DNA of 46,963 bases from Lachnospiraceae bacterium (lineage in GTDB: Bacteria; Bacillota; Clostridia; Lachnospirales; Lachnospiraceae). The stretch covers positions 1 through 46,963 of the forward strand of contig CAJTEM010000039.1 of the NCBI GenBank assembly GCA_910575255.1, read 5' to 3'. The notes below the pieces were generated by a model. That model did not search any database and was not told where the DNA came from. It saw only the letters and a list, made by a program, of their open reading frames with translations. Numbering within the stretch: the stretch's first letter is position 1; each line of letters opens with the position of its first letter. Shown one piece after another: positions 25,407-34,115 of this stretch. Position numbers and translations under genes: made by a program.

Positions 25407-27080
25407 CTATGCGGCTTCTCCTTCCGAAGAAGCCGCCGGACTGCCCTCCGGGGACGGAGCTGCCGAAGCAGGCGGCTCTGTCTGGGCAGGGCTTTTGGTC
25501 GGCGCCGCAGACTCCGGCGGTGCCGGTGCTGCCGATTCCGGAGCGGTTTGCACAGGCTCTGCTGTCTCCGGCTGTGCAGGCGTTTCTTCCGATGCCGTCT
25601 CCGAATGAGCCGGGGTCTGTGCCGGCCTGGAGATTCCCGGTCCGCCTTCGATACCCTCTGCCTTTGACGGCTCTGTCGCCTCCGGCTGTGCAGGAGGAAT
25701 CGCGGGCATCTCCGGCTGTGCCGCAGCTGTGGGGGCCGGAGCCGGAGCCGGAGGTCCTACCAGTACAATCGCCTTGGAAGCATTGTAGGTGTCCGTATGA
25801 AGCAATGTCCGTTCCGTCTCCACCCCATCCACGGTTACCACCTTCCAGAGCCTGGATTTCACCCCGCGATGCGCAGACTGCACCTGTCTGCGGCTTCCCG
25901 GCGCCATCGAGGGATCCACCTGCTCGGTCGGCTCCCCGGCACTAAAAGAACTGAGGGTCTCAGACACATACTCCACCGACCGGTTCGCTGGCCTGGTCTC
26001 TTTTCCATAGATAGTAAAGGTCAGCTTGCGGCTCTCTGTATATCCCTCCACGTAAATCGGTGTGCTGTAATTATTTGTAATCTTGATATCCTTTACTGTC
26101 CCGGCTATCGCCGCGTCCATCGACGGCTTCACATAACCGACAATCATCGAATGATTCTGACGCTGGGTAATCTGAAGCTCTGCCCGCAATGCCGCATTGT
26201 AAAGTGTGGTGGCAATCTGGCAGACCCCGCCGCCGATGCTGTCCACCACCCTCCCTCCTTCATAGGCTGCCGCCGTATAATAGCCATTTGCCGTTGTAAA
26301 AGGATGCATGCACTCATAACCGGACAAGGTCTCTCCCGGCATCAGTACATGGCCGTTTATCTTAGATGCCCCGTTGGCCAGGTTGCCGGAACGGGAAGCG
26401 CCGCTGCTGCTGAAATCCGTAGTAAAGCTCCCCAGAACGTCACCGATGGATGCCAGATCCTCTTCGCGGATCTCCGGCTCCCTCTCTGCCACGACCGCCT
26501 CTGCCATCACCTCGTCCTTTGCAGCGCTTTGCAGTGCATGCTCGAGCGCTTCCCTTGTGGCAGCAATATCCACTACCTTGCCAGATACTCCCGGCGTGAT
26601 CCGAAATGCTCCGTTTTCCCGAATGATTGCGGCATTCTGCGGTTCTTCCATCTGCCCGTCCGTCTCCCTGCGGATAAATTCATCCACCTTGCCATCCTCC
26701 AGCGCAGTCTCCATCGGCACATGAACCGGGCTTTTCTCCATATCCTTGCGGGTCATATAACGCTGTACCAGATTTCCCTCCACCGCCTTGTCCAATGCCT
26801 CATCCGCAGCTTCCCGGTTGCTCCAGGACAGTCCCAGCTCTCCTGCCGTTGTCGTCGCTGTCTTCCCCGCAATAGTAAGCGTAACCTTCCGTGCCATTAG
26901 CCGCTCCTCTTCGGCCGTGATCATCTGCCTGGCCTCTCCTTCTGTCATTCCTCCCAGAGACGCCTCGCCCACAAACAACCCTTCCGGCATGGTCTGCTCC
27001 TTTGCGTAGGCCGGCACAGAGAAAAATACAGCCGCGGCAGCCGCGGCCAAAATTATCCTTTTTATATCAGATTTTCCCAT
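25407..27080 (-). CDS. VanW-family protein with PG-binding and G5 domains and Pro/Ala-rich tail
   Basis: This 557-residue exported protein has a signal peptide (cleavage after AYA near residue 26). Next is a YoaR-like putative peptidoglycan-binding region (residues 30-215), a VanW domain (about 220-370, with SFTTDFSSSG, GASKINGHVLMPGE and GGGVCQIATTLYNA), and a G5 domain (about 385-450). The final ~110 residues are a Pro/Ala/Glu-rich low-complexity tail that could span the wall. VanW function is unknown; the domain mix suggests a cell-wall role. AGGAGG lies 3 bases before the ATG. Confidence 0.9.
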   Translation of the reverse strand: MGKSDIKRIILAAAAAAVFFSVPAYAKEQTMPEGLFVGEASLGGMTEGEARQMITAEEERLMARKVTLTIAGKTATTTAGELGLSWSNREAADEALDKAVEGNLVQRYMTRKDMEKSPVHVPMETALEDGKVDEFIRRETDGQMEEPQNAAIIRENGAFRITPGVSGKVVDIAATREALEHALQSAAKDEVMAEAVVAEREPEIREEDLASIGDVLGSFTTDFSSSGASRSGNLANGASKINGHVLMPGETLSGYECMHPFTTANGYYTAAAYEGGRVVDSIGGGVCQIATTLYNAALRAELQITQRQNHSMIVGYVKPSMDAAIAGTVKDIKITNNYSTPIYVEGYTESRKLTFTIYGKETRPANRSVEYVSETLSSFSAGEPTEQVDPSMAPGSRRQVQSAHRGVKSRLWKVVTVDGVETERTLLHTDTYNASKAIVLVGPPAPAPAPTAAAQPEMPAIPPAQPEATEPSKAEGIEGGPGISRPAQTPAHSETASEETPAQPETAEPVQTAPESAAPAPPESAAPTKSPAQTEPPASAAPSPEGSPAASSEGEAA

Positions 27081-27104
27081 AATCCTCCTGCAGTTCCCTC
27101 CTGA

Positions 27105-27209
27105 TTACGAAAACATGGTCAATGCACTTGCCACTGTAGGTATAATCATGGCCAGCACCAAAATAATCACAATGATTGTGGAAATCATTTTTCTCTTTTT
27201 ATTATTCAT
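27105..27209 (-). CDS. 34-residue single-span membrane peptide
   Basis: This short frame starts at an ATG (27209) with AGAGGTG about 12 bases upstream. It encodes MNNKKRK, a continuous hydrophobic segment of about 22 residues (ISTIIVIILVLAMIIPTVAS), then ALTMFS and a TAA stop. The positive N-terminus and single helix look like a genuine small membrane protein or a leaderless signal-like peptide. It lies between the exonuclease and VanW genes on the same strand, 33 bases after the former. I do not recognise the family. Confidence 0.65.
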   Translation of the reverse strand: MNNKKRKMISTIIVIILVLAMIIPTVASALTMFS

Positions 27210-27242
27210 AGATTGAAATTCACCTCTTTCACTGTTGAATGT

Positions 27243-27950
27243 TTACCGAATCCTGCCATATTGGGAAATGATCCGATCCTGGAAGCGGGAAATTTCATTG
27301 CGGCTCAGGTCTTCTATCTCCACAGGCAAATCTATTTTATGATATTTTAATAAATACCGCAAGTCCTCTTTTTGCTTTTTCGAGGCAGGCTGCTCCTTTT
27401 TTACCTTGTAAATCATGGGTTTTGCCACAAACGCTTCCCCGGCCTCCGGAAAACGTCCGGCCAGCACCTGATAGAGGCGATGGGCATCCCCGGCATCTCC
27501 CAATGCCCGGTGTGCACCTGCTCTTGCTATTCCAAAGAACGCACATGCTGCCTCCAGACTTTTGGACTCTTCTGCGGGCATCAGCTGACGGCACAGCTTC
27601 AAAGTGTCAATGCCGTCCTTATCAAAGGCAATTCCCCGATTAACCGCCGCCCGTTTCAGAAAGCTGTAATCAAATATCACATGATGCCCAAGAAGCGGCA
27701 GTCCATCACAGAAACACACAATCCCGGCAATGATATCCCCAATCTCCGGAGCCTGTACTACCATCTCATCCCGGATTCCGGTCAGCTCCCGGATCTGCGG
27801 ATTCAGCCTCCGCCTCGGATTTACCATGGAATGAAAAGTCTCTTCCGCCGCACCGCCCCGCACCCGGATTGCTCCCACTTCAATAATTCTGTCCCTCTTG
27901 GCATCCAGTCCTGTCGTCTCCAGATCAATCGCCACATAGTCCTGTACCAA
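27243..27950 (-). CDS. DEDDh 3'-5' exonuclease (DnaQ/PolC-epsilon type)
   Basis: This 235-residue protein starts at TTG (27950) behind a strong GGAGGGGG. The DEDDh nuclease core occupies residues 5-165: AIDLETTGLD (Asp, Glu), GHHVIFDYSFL (Asp) and HRALGDA (His, Asp). The C-terminal ~50 residues form a small basic helical extension with KKQKEDLRYLLKYH, possibly a substrate-binding module. It probably trims DNA in repair; it is not fused to a polymerase. It lies 13 bases after the radical SAM gene, so it is likely in the same operon. Confidence 0.88.
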   Translation of the reverse strand: MVQDYVAIDLETTGLDAKRDRIIEVGAIRVRGGAAEETFHSMVNPRRRLNPQIRELTGIRDEMVVQAPEIGDIIAGIVCFCDGLPLLGHHVIFDYSFLKRAAVNRGIAFDKDGIDTLKLCRQLMPAEESKSLEAACAFFGIARAGAHRALGDAGDAHRLYQVLAGRFPEAGEAFVAKPMIYKVKKEQPASKKQKEDLRYLLKYHKIDLPVEIEDLSRNEISRFQDRIISQYGRIR

Positions 27951-27963
27951 ATCTTCCCCCTCC

Positions 27964-29877
27964 TCACAGCAATCGCCTCACGGAAGCATTTCTTGTCAGC
28001 GGATCCCGTATCCGGTAATCAAAAAGCCAGACGGCTCCGGAGCGAAATACTTCTGCATGCACCTGCGAACCCAAACTGCGCTGCTGTGGCGCCAAGCTCC
28101 GAAGCATATCCTTATACGGTCCCAAATCCAAGGCAAATCCCGGCCTGCTCTTACAGTTTTCGCGAAGGTAACAATCATATACCAGGGAATCCGTTAACAG
28201 CTCCTGCTTTTTCCTGCTCCCGCACTGCTGTCCCAGGCACTCCCGGATAAAATCCTCCAGGATTTCATATCTTGCCATACGGCTGTGATTTCTGCCATTC
28301 AGGCCCTTTTTCTCATAGTACTCCGCCAGACATTCATACAGCTCAAACGGTCCTGAAAACTCCCGAACCAGCAGCCGCAGGGTGTTGGCAAACTGACCGC
28401 TGTTATAGTAGGTCTCCACCATCGCCTCAATCCCCTTCAGACGGCAAAGCTCTTCATATGACAGCCAGCGGGTGGAAAGCACCTCGTATGGCGGCTTTTC
28501 CCGGTAAACCAGCTCATACCCCTTTGCCTTCCCGTACATATAGGATCCTTTCAGTACCTTCAGAAATCCCAGCTGCAGCTGATCCGGGACCATGGCATAC
28601 ACCTCATCAAAGGAACGCCGGAAGCTGTCATAGCTCTCGAAGGGTAGCCCGGCAATCAGATCCAGATGCTGATGAACATTGTGTCCCTGACGGATCCGTG
28701 CCAAAACCTGCCGCACCCGTCCCAGATCCATCCGCCGGTGAATCTCCCGGATCGTATCCGGATTGGTACTCTGCACTCCGATTTCCAGCTGAATCAGGCC
28801 TGGCCGCATCCTCCCGATCAGAGCCAGCTCTTCCTCATCCATTAAATCCGCCGCTACCTCAAAATGGAAATTCGTCACCCCATTGTCATGCTGCAGGATA
28901 TGCTGCCAGATTGCCATGGCATGCTCCTTATTGCAGTTGAACGTCCGATCCACAAACTTCACCTGCAAGACCTTCTGCTCCAGAAAGTAGTTCAGTTCCT
29001 TCCTGACCAGACCGAGGTCCCGAAAACGAACGGATTTCTCAAGGGAAGACAGACAGTAGCTGCAGGAAAAGGGACAGCCGCGGCTGCTCTCATAATAGAC
29101 AATCCGATGCTCCAGCCCGTCCAGATTCGAATACAGAAAAGGAATCCGGCTCAAATCCTCAGGCGGACGAATCCCCGTCTCCCGGACCCGGCCATCCCCG
29201 CCGCGAAAGGCTATCCCCGAAAGCTGCTGCAGGCTCTGCCAGAATTCCTGTTTTGCCTCATCGGAACAAGAAAGCTTCGGCTGCCCGCCCATTGTCTCAG
29301 CAGAAACCGCTTCCGGACGCCTGCACATCGTTCCTGCAGAAACCGCTTCCGGACGCCTGCGCACCGCTCCTCCCAGGATACAATAACATGCCAGCAATCC
29401 GGCAAACGTCGCCTCGCCCTCTCCCTTCATAATTCCCAGCACTTCCGGCTCTTGTTCCAGTAACAGCGGCGCATCGTAGCTCACCTCCGGCCCGCCCAGC
29501 CAGATGTCCGTATCCGGCAATACCTTATGCAGATCATGAACCAGCTCCCGCACATAATCAATATTCCAGATATAGCAGGAGAATCCGATCACATCCGGCT
29601 TTTGCCGGTAAAGATCCTCAAGAACTTGTTCCGGCTGATGGTTGATCGTATATTCGGCAATCCGGATATCCATGTCCTTTGCCGGCTCCCTGCCAGATCC
29701 GGCGGAAAGCCCCGGCTCTCCTCTGGTTTTGCATCCCTGCTGTACCGATTCTTCCAAAACCTGGCCTGACAGTATTCTTCCGGCGCCTTCTTTCTCCTCT
29801 GCATACCTTTTGAGGCTGTACACTCCCGGATTGGAATGAATATACTTGGCATTCACTGCCGCCAGTAAAAATCTCAT
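27964..29877 (-). CDS. B12-binding-type radical SAM protein (DUF4080 type)
   Basis: This 637-residue protein has an N-terminal cobalamin-binding-like Rossmann region (about residues 1-190), a radical SAM domain with the CPFSCSYC cluster motif, and a C-terminal DUF4080-like region. The substrate is unknown. Between the first two parts (about residues 170-205) is a low-complexity insertion with a duplicated RRPEAVSA peptide, encoded by a 25-bp exact direct repeat of 36-base period at 29300-29360. It leads a run of minus-strand genes with the exonuclease; its start follows GGCGGGG. Confidence 0.85.
   Translation of the reverse strand: MRFLLAAVNAKYIHSNPGVYSLKRYAEEKEGAGRILSGQVLEESVQQGCKTRGEPGLSAGSGREPAKDMDIRIAEYTINHQPEQVLEDLYRQKPDVIGFSCYIWNIDYVRELVHDLHKVLPDTDIWLGGPEVSYDAPLLLEQEPEVLGIMKGEGEATFAGLLACYCILGGAVRRRPEAVSAGTMCRRPEAVSAETMGGQPKLSCSDEAKQEFWQSLQQLSGIAFRGGDGRVRETGIRPPEDLSRIPFLYSNLDGLEHRIVYYESSRGCPFSCSYCLSSLEKSVRFRDLGLVRKELNYFLEQKVLQVKFVDRTFNCNKEHAMAIWQHILQHDNGVTNFHFEVAADLMDEEELALIGRMRPGLIQLEIGVQSTNPDTIREIHRRMDLGRVRQVLARIRQGHNVHQHLDLIAGLPFESYDSFRRSFDEVYAMVPDQLQLGFLKVLKGSYMYGKAKGYELVYREKPPYEVLSTRWLSYEELCRLKGIEAMVETYYNSGQFANTLRLLVREFSGPFELYECLAEYYEKKGLNGRNHSRMARYEILEDFIRECLGQQCGSRKKQELLTDSLVYDCYLRENCKSRPGFALDLGPYKDMLRSLAPQQRSLGSQVHAEVFRSGAVWLFDYRIRDPLTRNASVRRLL
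29300..29360. repeat. Tandem direct repeat inside the radical SAM gene
   Basis: Two identical 25-base units (29300-29324 and 29336-29360, period 36, GCAGAAACCGCTTCCGGACG core) encode a repeated RRPEAVSA peptide. The period is a multiple of three, so changes in copy number would keep the frame. Confidence 0.85.
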
Positions 29878-29888
29878 ATTTTCCCCGC

Positions 29889-30389
29889 CTACACCTGTAT
29901 TTTGATCATCCGTCCCGTCAGCTCATACTGGTAATATCTCACTCCCGCCGCATTCAGCATTCGCTTGGAGGCCCGGACAGAAGGAGAATCCGGATACTTA
30001 TCTTCTTTATAAATTACGGTCTTGATTCCTGCCTGAATGATCGCCTTGGCACATTCATTACAGGGAAACAGCGTCACATATAATTTGCTTCCCTCCAGAC
30101 TTCCTCCGCGATAGTTAAGAATGGCATTCAGTTCGCTGTGCGTCACGTACAGGTATTTTGCACTGTACGGATCCGTATTTTCCTGCTCCTTTCCCCAGGG
30201 GAATTCATCATCCGAGCACCCCCGCGGAAAACCATTATAGCCCATGGACAGAATCTTGTTGTCCTCACTCACAATGCATGCCCCTACCTGTGTGTTCGGA
30301 TCCTTCGAACGCCTGCCCGACAGATCCGCCACCCCCATAAAATACTCATCCCAGGAAATATAATCGGTTCGTTTCTTTATCTCTTCCAT
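29889..30389 (-). CDS. dCMP deaminase-like cytidine/deoxycytidylate deaminase
   Basis: This 166-residue zinc deaminase has the zinc ligands HSELN (His, catalytic Glu) and PCNECA (two Cys). The length and the SKDPNTQVGACIV...MGYNGFPRG pattern match dCMP deaminases of the ComEB type, which feed dUMP to thymidylate synthesis. The start at 30389 was chosen because GGGAGGA lies immediately upstream and homologues begin here. A longer frame to 30464 would overlap the TsaC gene's end. Confidence 0.92.
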   Translation of the reverse strand: MEEIKKRTDYISWDEYFMGVADLSGRRSKDPNTQVGACIVSEDNKILSMGYNGFPRGCSDDEFPWGKEQENTDPYSAKYLYVTHSELNAILNYRGGSLEGSKLYVTLFPCNECAKAIIQAGIKTVIYKEDKYPDSPSVRASKRMLNAAGVRYYQYELTGRMIKIQV

Positions 30390-30453
30390 CCTTCCTCCCT
30401 CTCCCTTCGTCCTCTGCAGACACAGGACATAATGCCTCTTATGTCTGATCCGG

Positions 30454-31512
30454 CTACTCTGCATGGATTCTTTGGTATCCGGCCGCCTTCATCATCCGGT
30501 TCATAATTGCATAACCAAGATGGCTTTCCGAAAAGCTTTCCGAGTAAATCGCATCCACTTGCAGATCATCAAACTCCCGCAATACAGCAAATAAATTATG
30601 AGCAATCGTTTCTTCCCGGCTTCGTGTTCCCACACAGCGCAGAATTCCCTGGGGATAGCTCTCTTTAGTCTCCTCCGTGCAGATAACACCCACCCGCCTG
30701 CCAGCCATCGTCTGTTCCTCCACCCGCCTTCGGATCTCTCTGACCACAGCCCCTGTCTCACCGTCCACCAGAGTCATCTTCGCCCTGGGAGCATAATGAC
30801 GATACTTCATTCCCGGAGCTTTGGGACGAACCGCCGGATTCGGCTCCCCCTTCATGGCCGGATCTACCTCCACATGCCCAACTGCATTCTCCAGCATCTC
30901 CAGTGTCACTGCCCCCGGCCGCAGCAGAGTCAGCGTTCTCCCGGACACATCCACAATCGTCGATTCCACGCCGATTCCTACCGGTCCGCCATCCAGAATC
31001 ATCTCGATGCGCCCCGCCAGATCCTGCCATACATGCTGCGCCGTCGTTGGGCTCGGACGGCCTGACAGATTCGCGCTCGGCGCCGCTATCGGAACTCCTG
31101 CCAGGGCAATCAGCCTGCGGGCCACCGCGATTTGCGGCATTCTCACTGCCACCGTGTCCAGTCCTCCCGTCGTTCCATACGGCACACGGCTGCTCTTGGG
31201 AAATACCATCGTGAGCGGTCCCGGCCAGAATGCCTCTGCCAGCCTTCTTCCCACATCCGGGATCTCCGTCACCAGTGGTTCCAGCTCCTCAATCGATGAG
31301 ATATGGGCAATTAAAGGATTATCCGACGGACGCCCCTTGGCCGCATAAATCTTTCCCGCCGCTTTTTCATCCAGTGCATTCGCCCCCAGCCCGTAAACCG
31401 TCTCCGTCGGAAATGCTACCAAACCGCCGTTTTTCAAAATCAGCGCTGCCTCCTGCAGTTCCTCTTCACAAAGCTTCTCTGAAGAATCAATCCGCACCAT
31501 CCTGGTCTCCAT
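30454..31512 (-). CDS. tsaC: Threonylcarbamoyl-AMP synthase (TsaC/Sua5)
   Basis: This 352-residue enzyme makes the threonylcarbamoyl-adenylate used for the t6A37 modification of ANN-decoding tRNAs. The N-terminal YrdC domain (about residues 15-205) has FPTETVYGLGANA, KGRPSDNPLI and PSANLSGRPSPT. The C-terminal Sua5 domain (about 240-350) begins after the PGMKYRHYAP linker. The long Sua5 form fits Firmicutes. GGGGAAATGGAG precedes the ATG. The gene ends 64 bases before the dCMP deaminase start. Confidence 0.94.
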   Translation of the reverse strand: METRMVRIDSSEKLCEEELQEAALILKNGGLVAFPTETVYGLGANALDEKAAGKIYAAKGRPSDNPLIAHISSIEELEPLVTEIPDVGRRLAEAFWPGPLTMVFPKSSRVPYGTTGGLDTVAVRMPQIAVARRLIALAGVPIAAPSANLSGRPSPTTAQHVWQDLAGRIEMILDGGPVGIGVESTIVDVSGRTLTLLRPGAVTLEMLENAVGHVEVDPAMKGEPNPAVRPKAPGMKYRHYAPRAKMTLVDGETGAVVREIRRRVEEQTMAGRRVGVICTEETKESYPQGILRCVGTRSREETIAHNLFAVLREFDDLQVDAIYSESFSESHLGYAIMNRMMKAAGYQRIHAE

Positions 31513-31590
31513 ATCTCCATTTCCCCTTTTTCCCCGGCATCCTCCCTGATTCCCTGGTTCCCGGCTCTGTTACGGCTTATCATAGCACAA

Positions 31591-31637
31591 GTGCCGGAAC
31601 GGCGCAAGCGGTAAAACCGCCGCGCCGTTTCCGGCAC
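31591..31637 (-). terminator. Strong GC hairpin after ribU
   Basis: TGCCGGAA.CGGCGC pairs with GCGCCG.TTCCGGCA in a 47-base hairpin between ribU and tsaC. The T tail on the minus strand is short (TTGTGCT), so termination may be partial. Confidence 0.55.
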
Positions 31638-31661
31638 CAAATCCGAATTTTTCTTCTGTTT

Positions 31662-32300
31662 TCAAGCCTGAACGCTGCGCTTGCTCCTTCCTCCTTCTGT
31701 TCCGATACTGCGAATCATCACACTGACTCGCTTATAAACCAACGCCGTGATCAGCGACACAAGGATGCCCTTTACAATATTGAACGGGCCTACGCAAAAT
31801 ATTGCGAATGTCCATACATTACCCACCGCCGGGTTGATCGCCGCACCCGCTGCCAGAATGCTCTCCAGCGGCATAAAATTCGAATAAAACGGAAGCATTA
31901 CCAGCGCATTACCAGCCACACCTACCACTGCCATTATGACCGTACCTGCAGCCATGGCAAACATTGCCCCTTTCTTCGTCTTATGGAAACGATAGATCAG
32001 TCCTGCCGGCAGCACCATGGAACAGCCGAATACCAGATTGGCAAACTCACCCACAAACCCCGTGCTGGTCGGCTTTAATACCAGCTTAATCAGGATCTTA
32101 ACTACCTCCATCACGGCCCCGGCCAGAGGTCCCAGAGCAAAGGTTCCCACCAGAATCGGAACTTCGCTCAAATCCAGGCCGTAAAAGCTGGGCGCAATAA
32201 ATGGAAGCGGCACCTCAAACAGCATCAGTACGGCCGATAAAGCGCCAAGCATTCCCATCACCGCAATGTTTCTCGTGGACAGCAATCGATTCTCTCTCAT
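31662..32300 (-). CDS. ribU: Riboflavin ECF transporter S component
   Basis: This 212-residue membrane protein with about six helices has the RibU-type N-terminus (TRNIAVMGMLGALSAVLMLF, PLPFIAPSFYGLDLSEVP). It works with the shared ECF energising module (EcfA, EcfA', EcfT, not in this window) to import riboflavin. The start at 32300 was chosen because AGGAGG lies 7 bases upstream; the in-frame extension to 32339 is not conserved. The FMN riboswitch and terminator upstream strongly support the assignment. Confidence 0.95.
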   Translation of the reverse strand: MRENRLLSTRNIAVMGMLGALSAVLMLFEVPLPFIAPSFYGLDLSEVPILVGTFALGPLAGAVMEVVKILIKLVLKPTSTGFVGEFANLVFGCSMVLPAGLIYRFHKTKKGAMFAMAAGTVIMAVVGVAGNALVMLPFYSNFMPLESILAAGAAINPAVGNVWTFAIFCVGPFNIVKGILVSLITALVYKRVSVMIRSIGTEGGRSKRSVQA

Positions 32301-32359
32301 TTTCTTTCCTCCTGATATCATAATGTAGCGCCCCCTCACGTTCGTTCGGCGGCATGTCG

Positions 32360-32437
32360 TCAGAAGACATCTAAAAATGCTTCGTATTTGTCTTCCTCCT
32401 CATATTGCCCGGTAAGTTCATCGTACGGAGGAATCAT
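32360..32437 (-). CDS. Possible 25-residue peptide between the riboswitch terminator and ribU
   Basis: An ATG at 32437 with GGAAGG 6 bases upstream opens a 25-codon frame, MIPPYDELTGQYEEEDKYEA then FLDVF and a TGA stop. It is very acidic and tyrosine-rich. It lies downstream of the riboswitch terminator, so it would be made only when ribU is expressed. It could be a real small protein or a chance frame. Confidence 0.35.
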   Translation of the reverse strand: MIPPYDELTGQYEEEDKYEAFLDVF

Positions 32438-32486
32438 GTGTATCCTTCCGATGAAGAAAATCCTGCCTGAGAACCTCCTCAGACAG

Positions 32487-32522
32487 CAAAAGACCCCGAA
32501 TGTCTTGAATCCATCCGGGGCA
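32487..32522 (-). terminator. Terminator of the FMN riboswitch expression platform
   Basis: On the minus strand GCCCCGGATG and CAT.CGGGGTC form a stem, followed by TTTT. It lies about 50 bases after the FMN aptamer and before ribU, as expected for transcription attenuation by FMN. Confidence 0.8.
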
Positions 32523-32571
32523 TAAATCTTCATCATGAAACGGCGCAGCCTCTTGCGGCCGCCACACAATT

Positions 32572-32680
32572 TCTTCTCTCATCCAGACTATACTGTCGGT
32601 TCCGGAATCACACCGGATCGGCCGCTTACGCGGTTCGCGGACTTTACCGCCGGTAGGGACTCTCACCCTGCCCCGAAGAA
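32572..32680 (-). promoter_or_regulatory. FMN riboswitch (RFN element) controlling ribU
   Basis: The RNA read on the minus strand has the conserved RFN blocks in order: TTCGGGGCAGGGTGAGA, TCCCTACCGGCGGT, AAGTCCGCGA, a variable stem, GGTGTGATTCCGGAACCGACAG and AGTCTGGATGAGAGAAG. All paired regions of this class are present. Binding of FMN should favour the downstream terminator and reduce riboflavin import. Confidence 0.96.
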
Positions 32681-32702
32681 CTTATTCTTTCTTATGTGAT
32701 TC

Positions 32703-32731
32703 ATTATAAGGGGTTTTTAATGAAAAATCAA
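32703..32731 (-). promoter_or_regulatory. Promoter of the FMN riboswitch/ribU transcript
   Basis: TTGATT (32731-32726), 17 bases and a perfect TATAAT (32708-32703) lie about 25 bases before the aptamer. The integrase gene ends about 80 bases further upstream, so the mobile region was added just behind an intact host promoter. Confidence 0.85.
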
Positions 32732-32797
32732 GGGGATTTCGGGTTTTCAGAGATATTTTTAGCTAAATTTTTACTTAGAAATATATTAAACTTCACG

Positions 32798-32817
32798 TAA
32801 GTCTCCATAAGTCTACA
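32798..32817. repeat. 10-bp tandem repeat at the end of the integrase gene
   Basis: TAAGTCTCCA and TAAGTCTACA stand side by side and overlap the integrase stop codon (32813-32815). Tandem short repeats beside an integrase gene are typical of arm-type integrase binding sites near an att end. The exact crossover site cannot be set from one end. Confidence 0.4.
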
Positions 32818-34036
32818 TAACTTTTCTTGAAAATGGTGTAAAATTTGGTGTAAAAATTTCCCCTCCGCAATCCAGTATTTTCAACCTGTCCATCTCTCTT
32901 TTCACCCTCCCAACATCCACATGATTATACACTCTCATTGTAGTTCTGATATCCGTCTGTCCCATAAGGTATTGTAGCACCTTAATATCACAACCAGATT
33001 CCGCAAGCCTACAACATGCGGTATGTCTTAAAATATGAGGACTTATGTTCGGCAACTGAATTTCTCTTTCACTGTTCATCGCCACGATCGTTCTCATCAT
33101 CCTTCTTACACTGTTATGACTCATACATTTTCCTGTCATATGAGAGATAAACACAAAATCCTTATACCCATCTACAACAAAACCAGGGGCTTTCTCTGTC
33201 ATTAACCAAATCTTCCTCTGCTCTATAAACAAAGAGTATAATTGATCCGTCATAGGGATCACCCTTTTCCCCGCGCTTGTCTTTGTGGTATTCGCATACA
33301 GCTTCATATCTCCCTGTACCTTTCGATATTGTACCTGGTGATTTACATAAATTTCTTTTTTCTCCATGTCAACATCATCCCAAGTCAGACCAACCACTTC
33401 ACTTATACGCAGACCTGTCTGGAGCATAATTGCATACATGGGATAGTATCGCTTCATTCTTGGACGCATTTTAATTCTGTCTAAAAACTCTTTTTCTTCT
33501 TCAAAAGTAAGTGCGTACTTCTTTTCCATATCTTCTGCATATTCTCTTGTACAGCCATCTGCCGGATTTTTCATAATTACATCATCATCACATGCAAGCT
33601 GTAATGCCGGACGGATGATCTTATGAATGATTTTTATTGTTCCTGCACTCAGGCCATGTTCGGTCAATGAATGATAGAAAATTAATATGTCCGACTTTCT
33701 TATGTCTACAACCTTTGCTCTCCCGATTGGGCTGTTCTTAATGATATGTTCAAAATAGTATCGATAATTTTCTCTCGTTGAATTGGCCAGCCTTATTTTT
33801 GTTTTTAAATATCTCTCAATCTGCTCATTTACTGTATACGACTTCCTGCATACTCCTATTGCTACTTCTCTGCCAATTTCTTGCTCCATTTCACGTAAAT
33901 CAGCCAATGTCTGTGCATACACACATTCTCTCTTCCCGGCAGGATTTCCCCAGCGGTACATATAAGTGCCATCCTTCCTTTGTGTTTCCCCCTTTCTCAA
34001 TACTCTTCCTTTATTATCCTTTCGTTTATTTGCCAT
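32813..34036 (-). CDS. int: Tyrosine recombinase (Tn916-type integrase)
   Basis: This 407-residue integrase has an N-terminal arm-binding domain (residues 1-65, KGETQRKDGTYMYRW), a SAM-like core-binding domain and a C-terminal catalytic domain. The latter has the Arg in TGLRISEV, HILRHTACC (His-x2-Arg), the later GQTDIRTTMRVY and the nucleophile Tyr. An AAAGGAG lies 7 bases before the ATG. The excisionase lies immediately upstream on the same strand, as in Tn916. It marks one end of an integrated element whose other end is beyond or inside 46.9 kb. Confidence 0.94.
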   Translation of the reverse strand: MANKRKDNKGRVLRKGETQRKDGTYMYRWGNPAGKRECVYAQTLADLREMEQEIGREVAIGVCRKSYTVNEQIERYLKTKIRLANSTRENYRYYFEHIIKNSPIGRAKVVDIRKSDILIFYHSLTEHGLSAGTIKIIHKIIRPALQLACDDDVIMKNPADGCTREYAEDMEKKYALTFEEEKEFLDRIKMRPRMKRYYPMYAIMLQTGLRISEVVGLTWDDVDMEKKEIYVNHQVQYRKVQGDMKLYANTTKTSAGKRVIPMTDQLYSLFIEQRKIWLMTEKAPGFVVDGYKDFVFISHMTGKCMSHNSVRRMMRTIVAMNSEREIQLPNISPHILRHTACCRLAESGCDIKVLQYLMGQTDIRTTMRVYNHVDVGRVKREMDRLKILDCGGEIFTPNFTPFSRKVM

Positions 34037-34115
34037 AATCGTGCTCCTTTCGTATTGAAAGAGCCTTAATATGATAATTATATTTTATCATATTAATCTC
34101 TTCCCTTCTATCTTT

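Noticed and set aside
25130-26900. Long plus-strand frames (271 and 367 codons) over the VanW-family gene
   Set aside because: They are antisense to a protein with signal peptide, VanW and G5 motifs; the Pro-rich content comes from the opposite strand's Gly/Ala codons.
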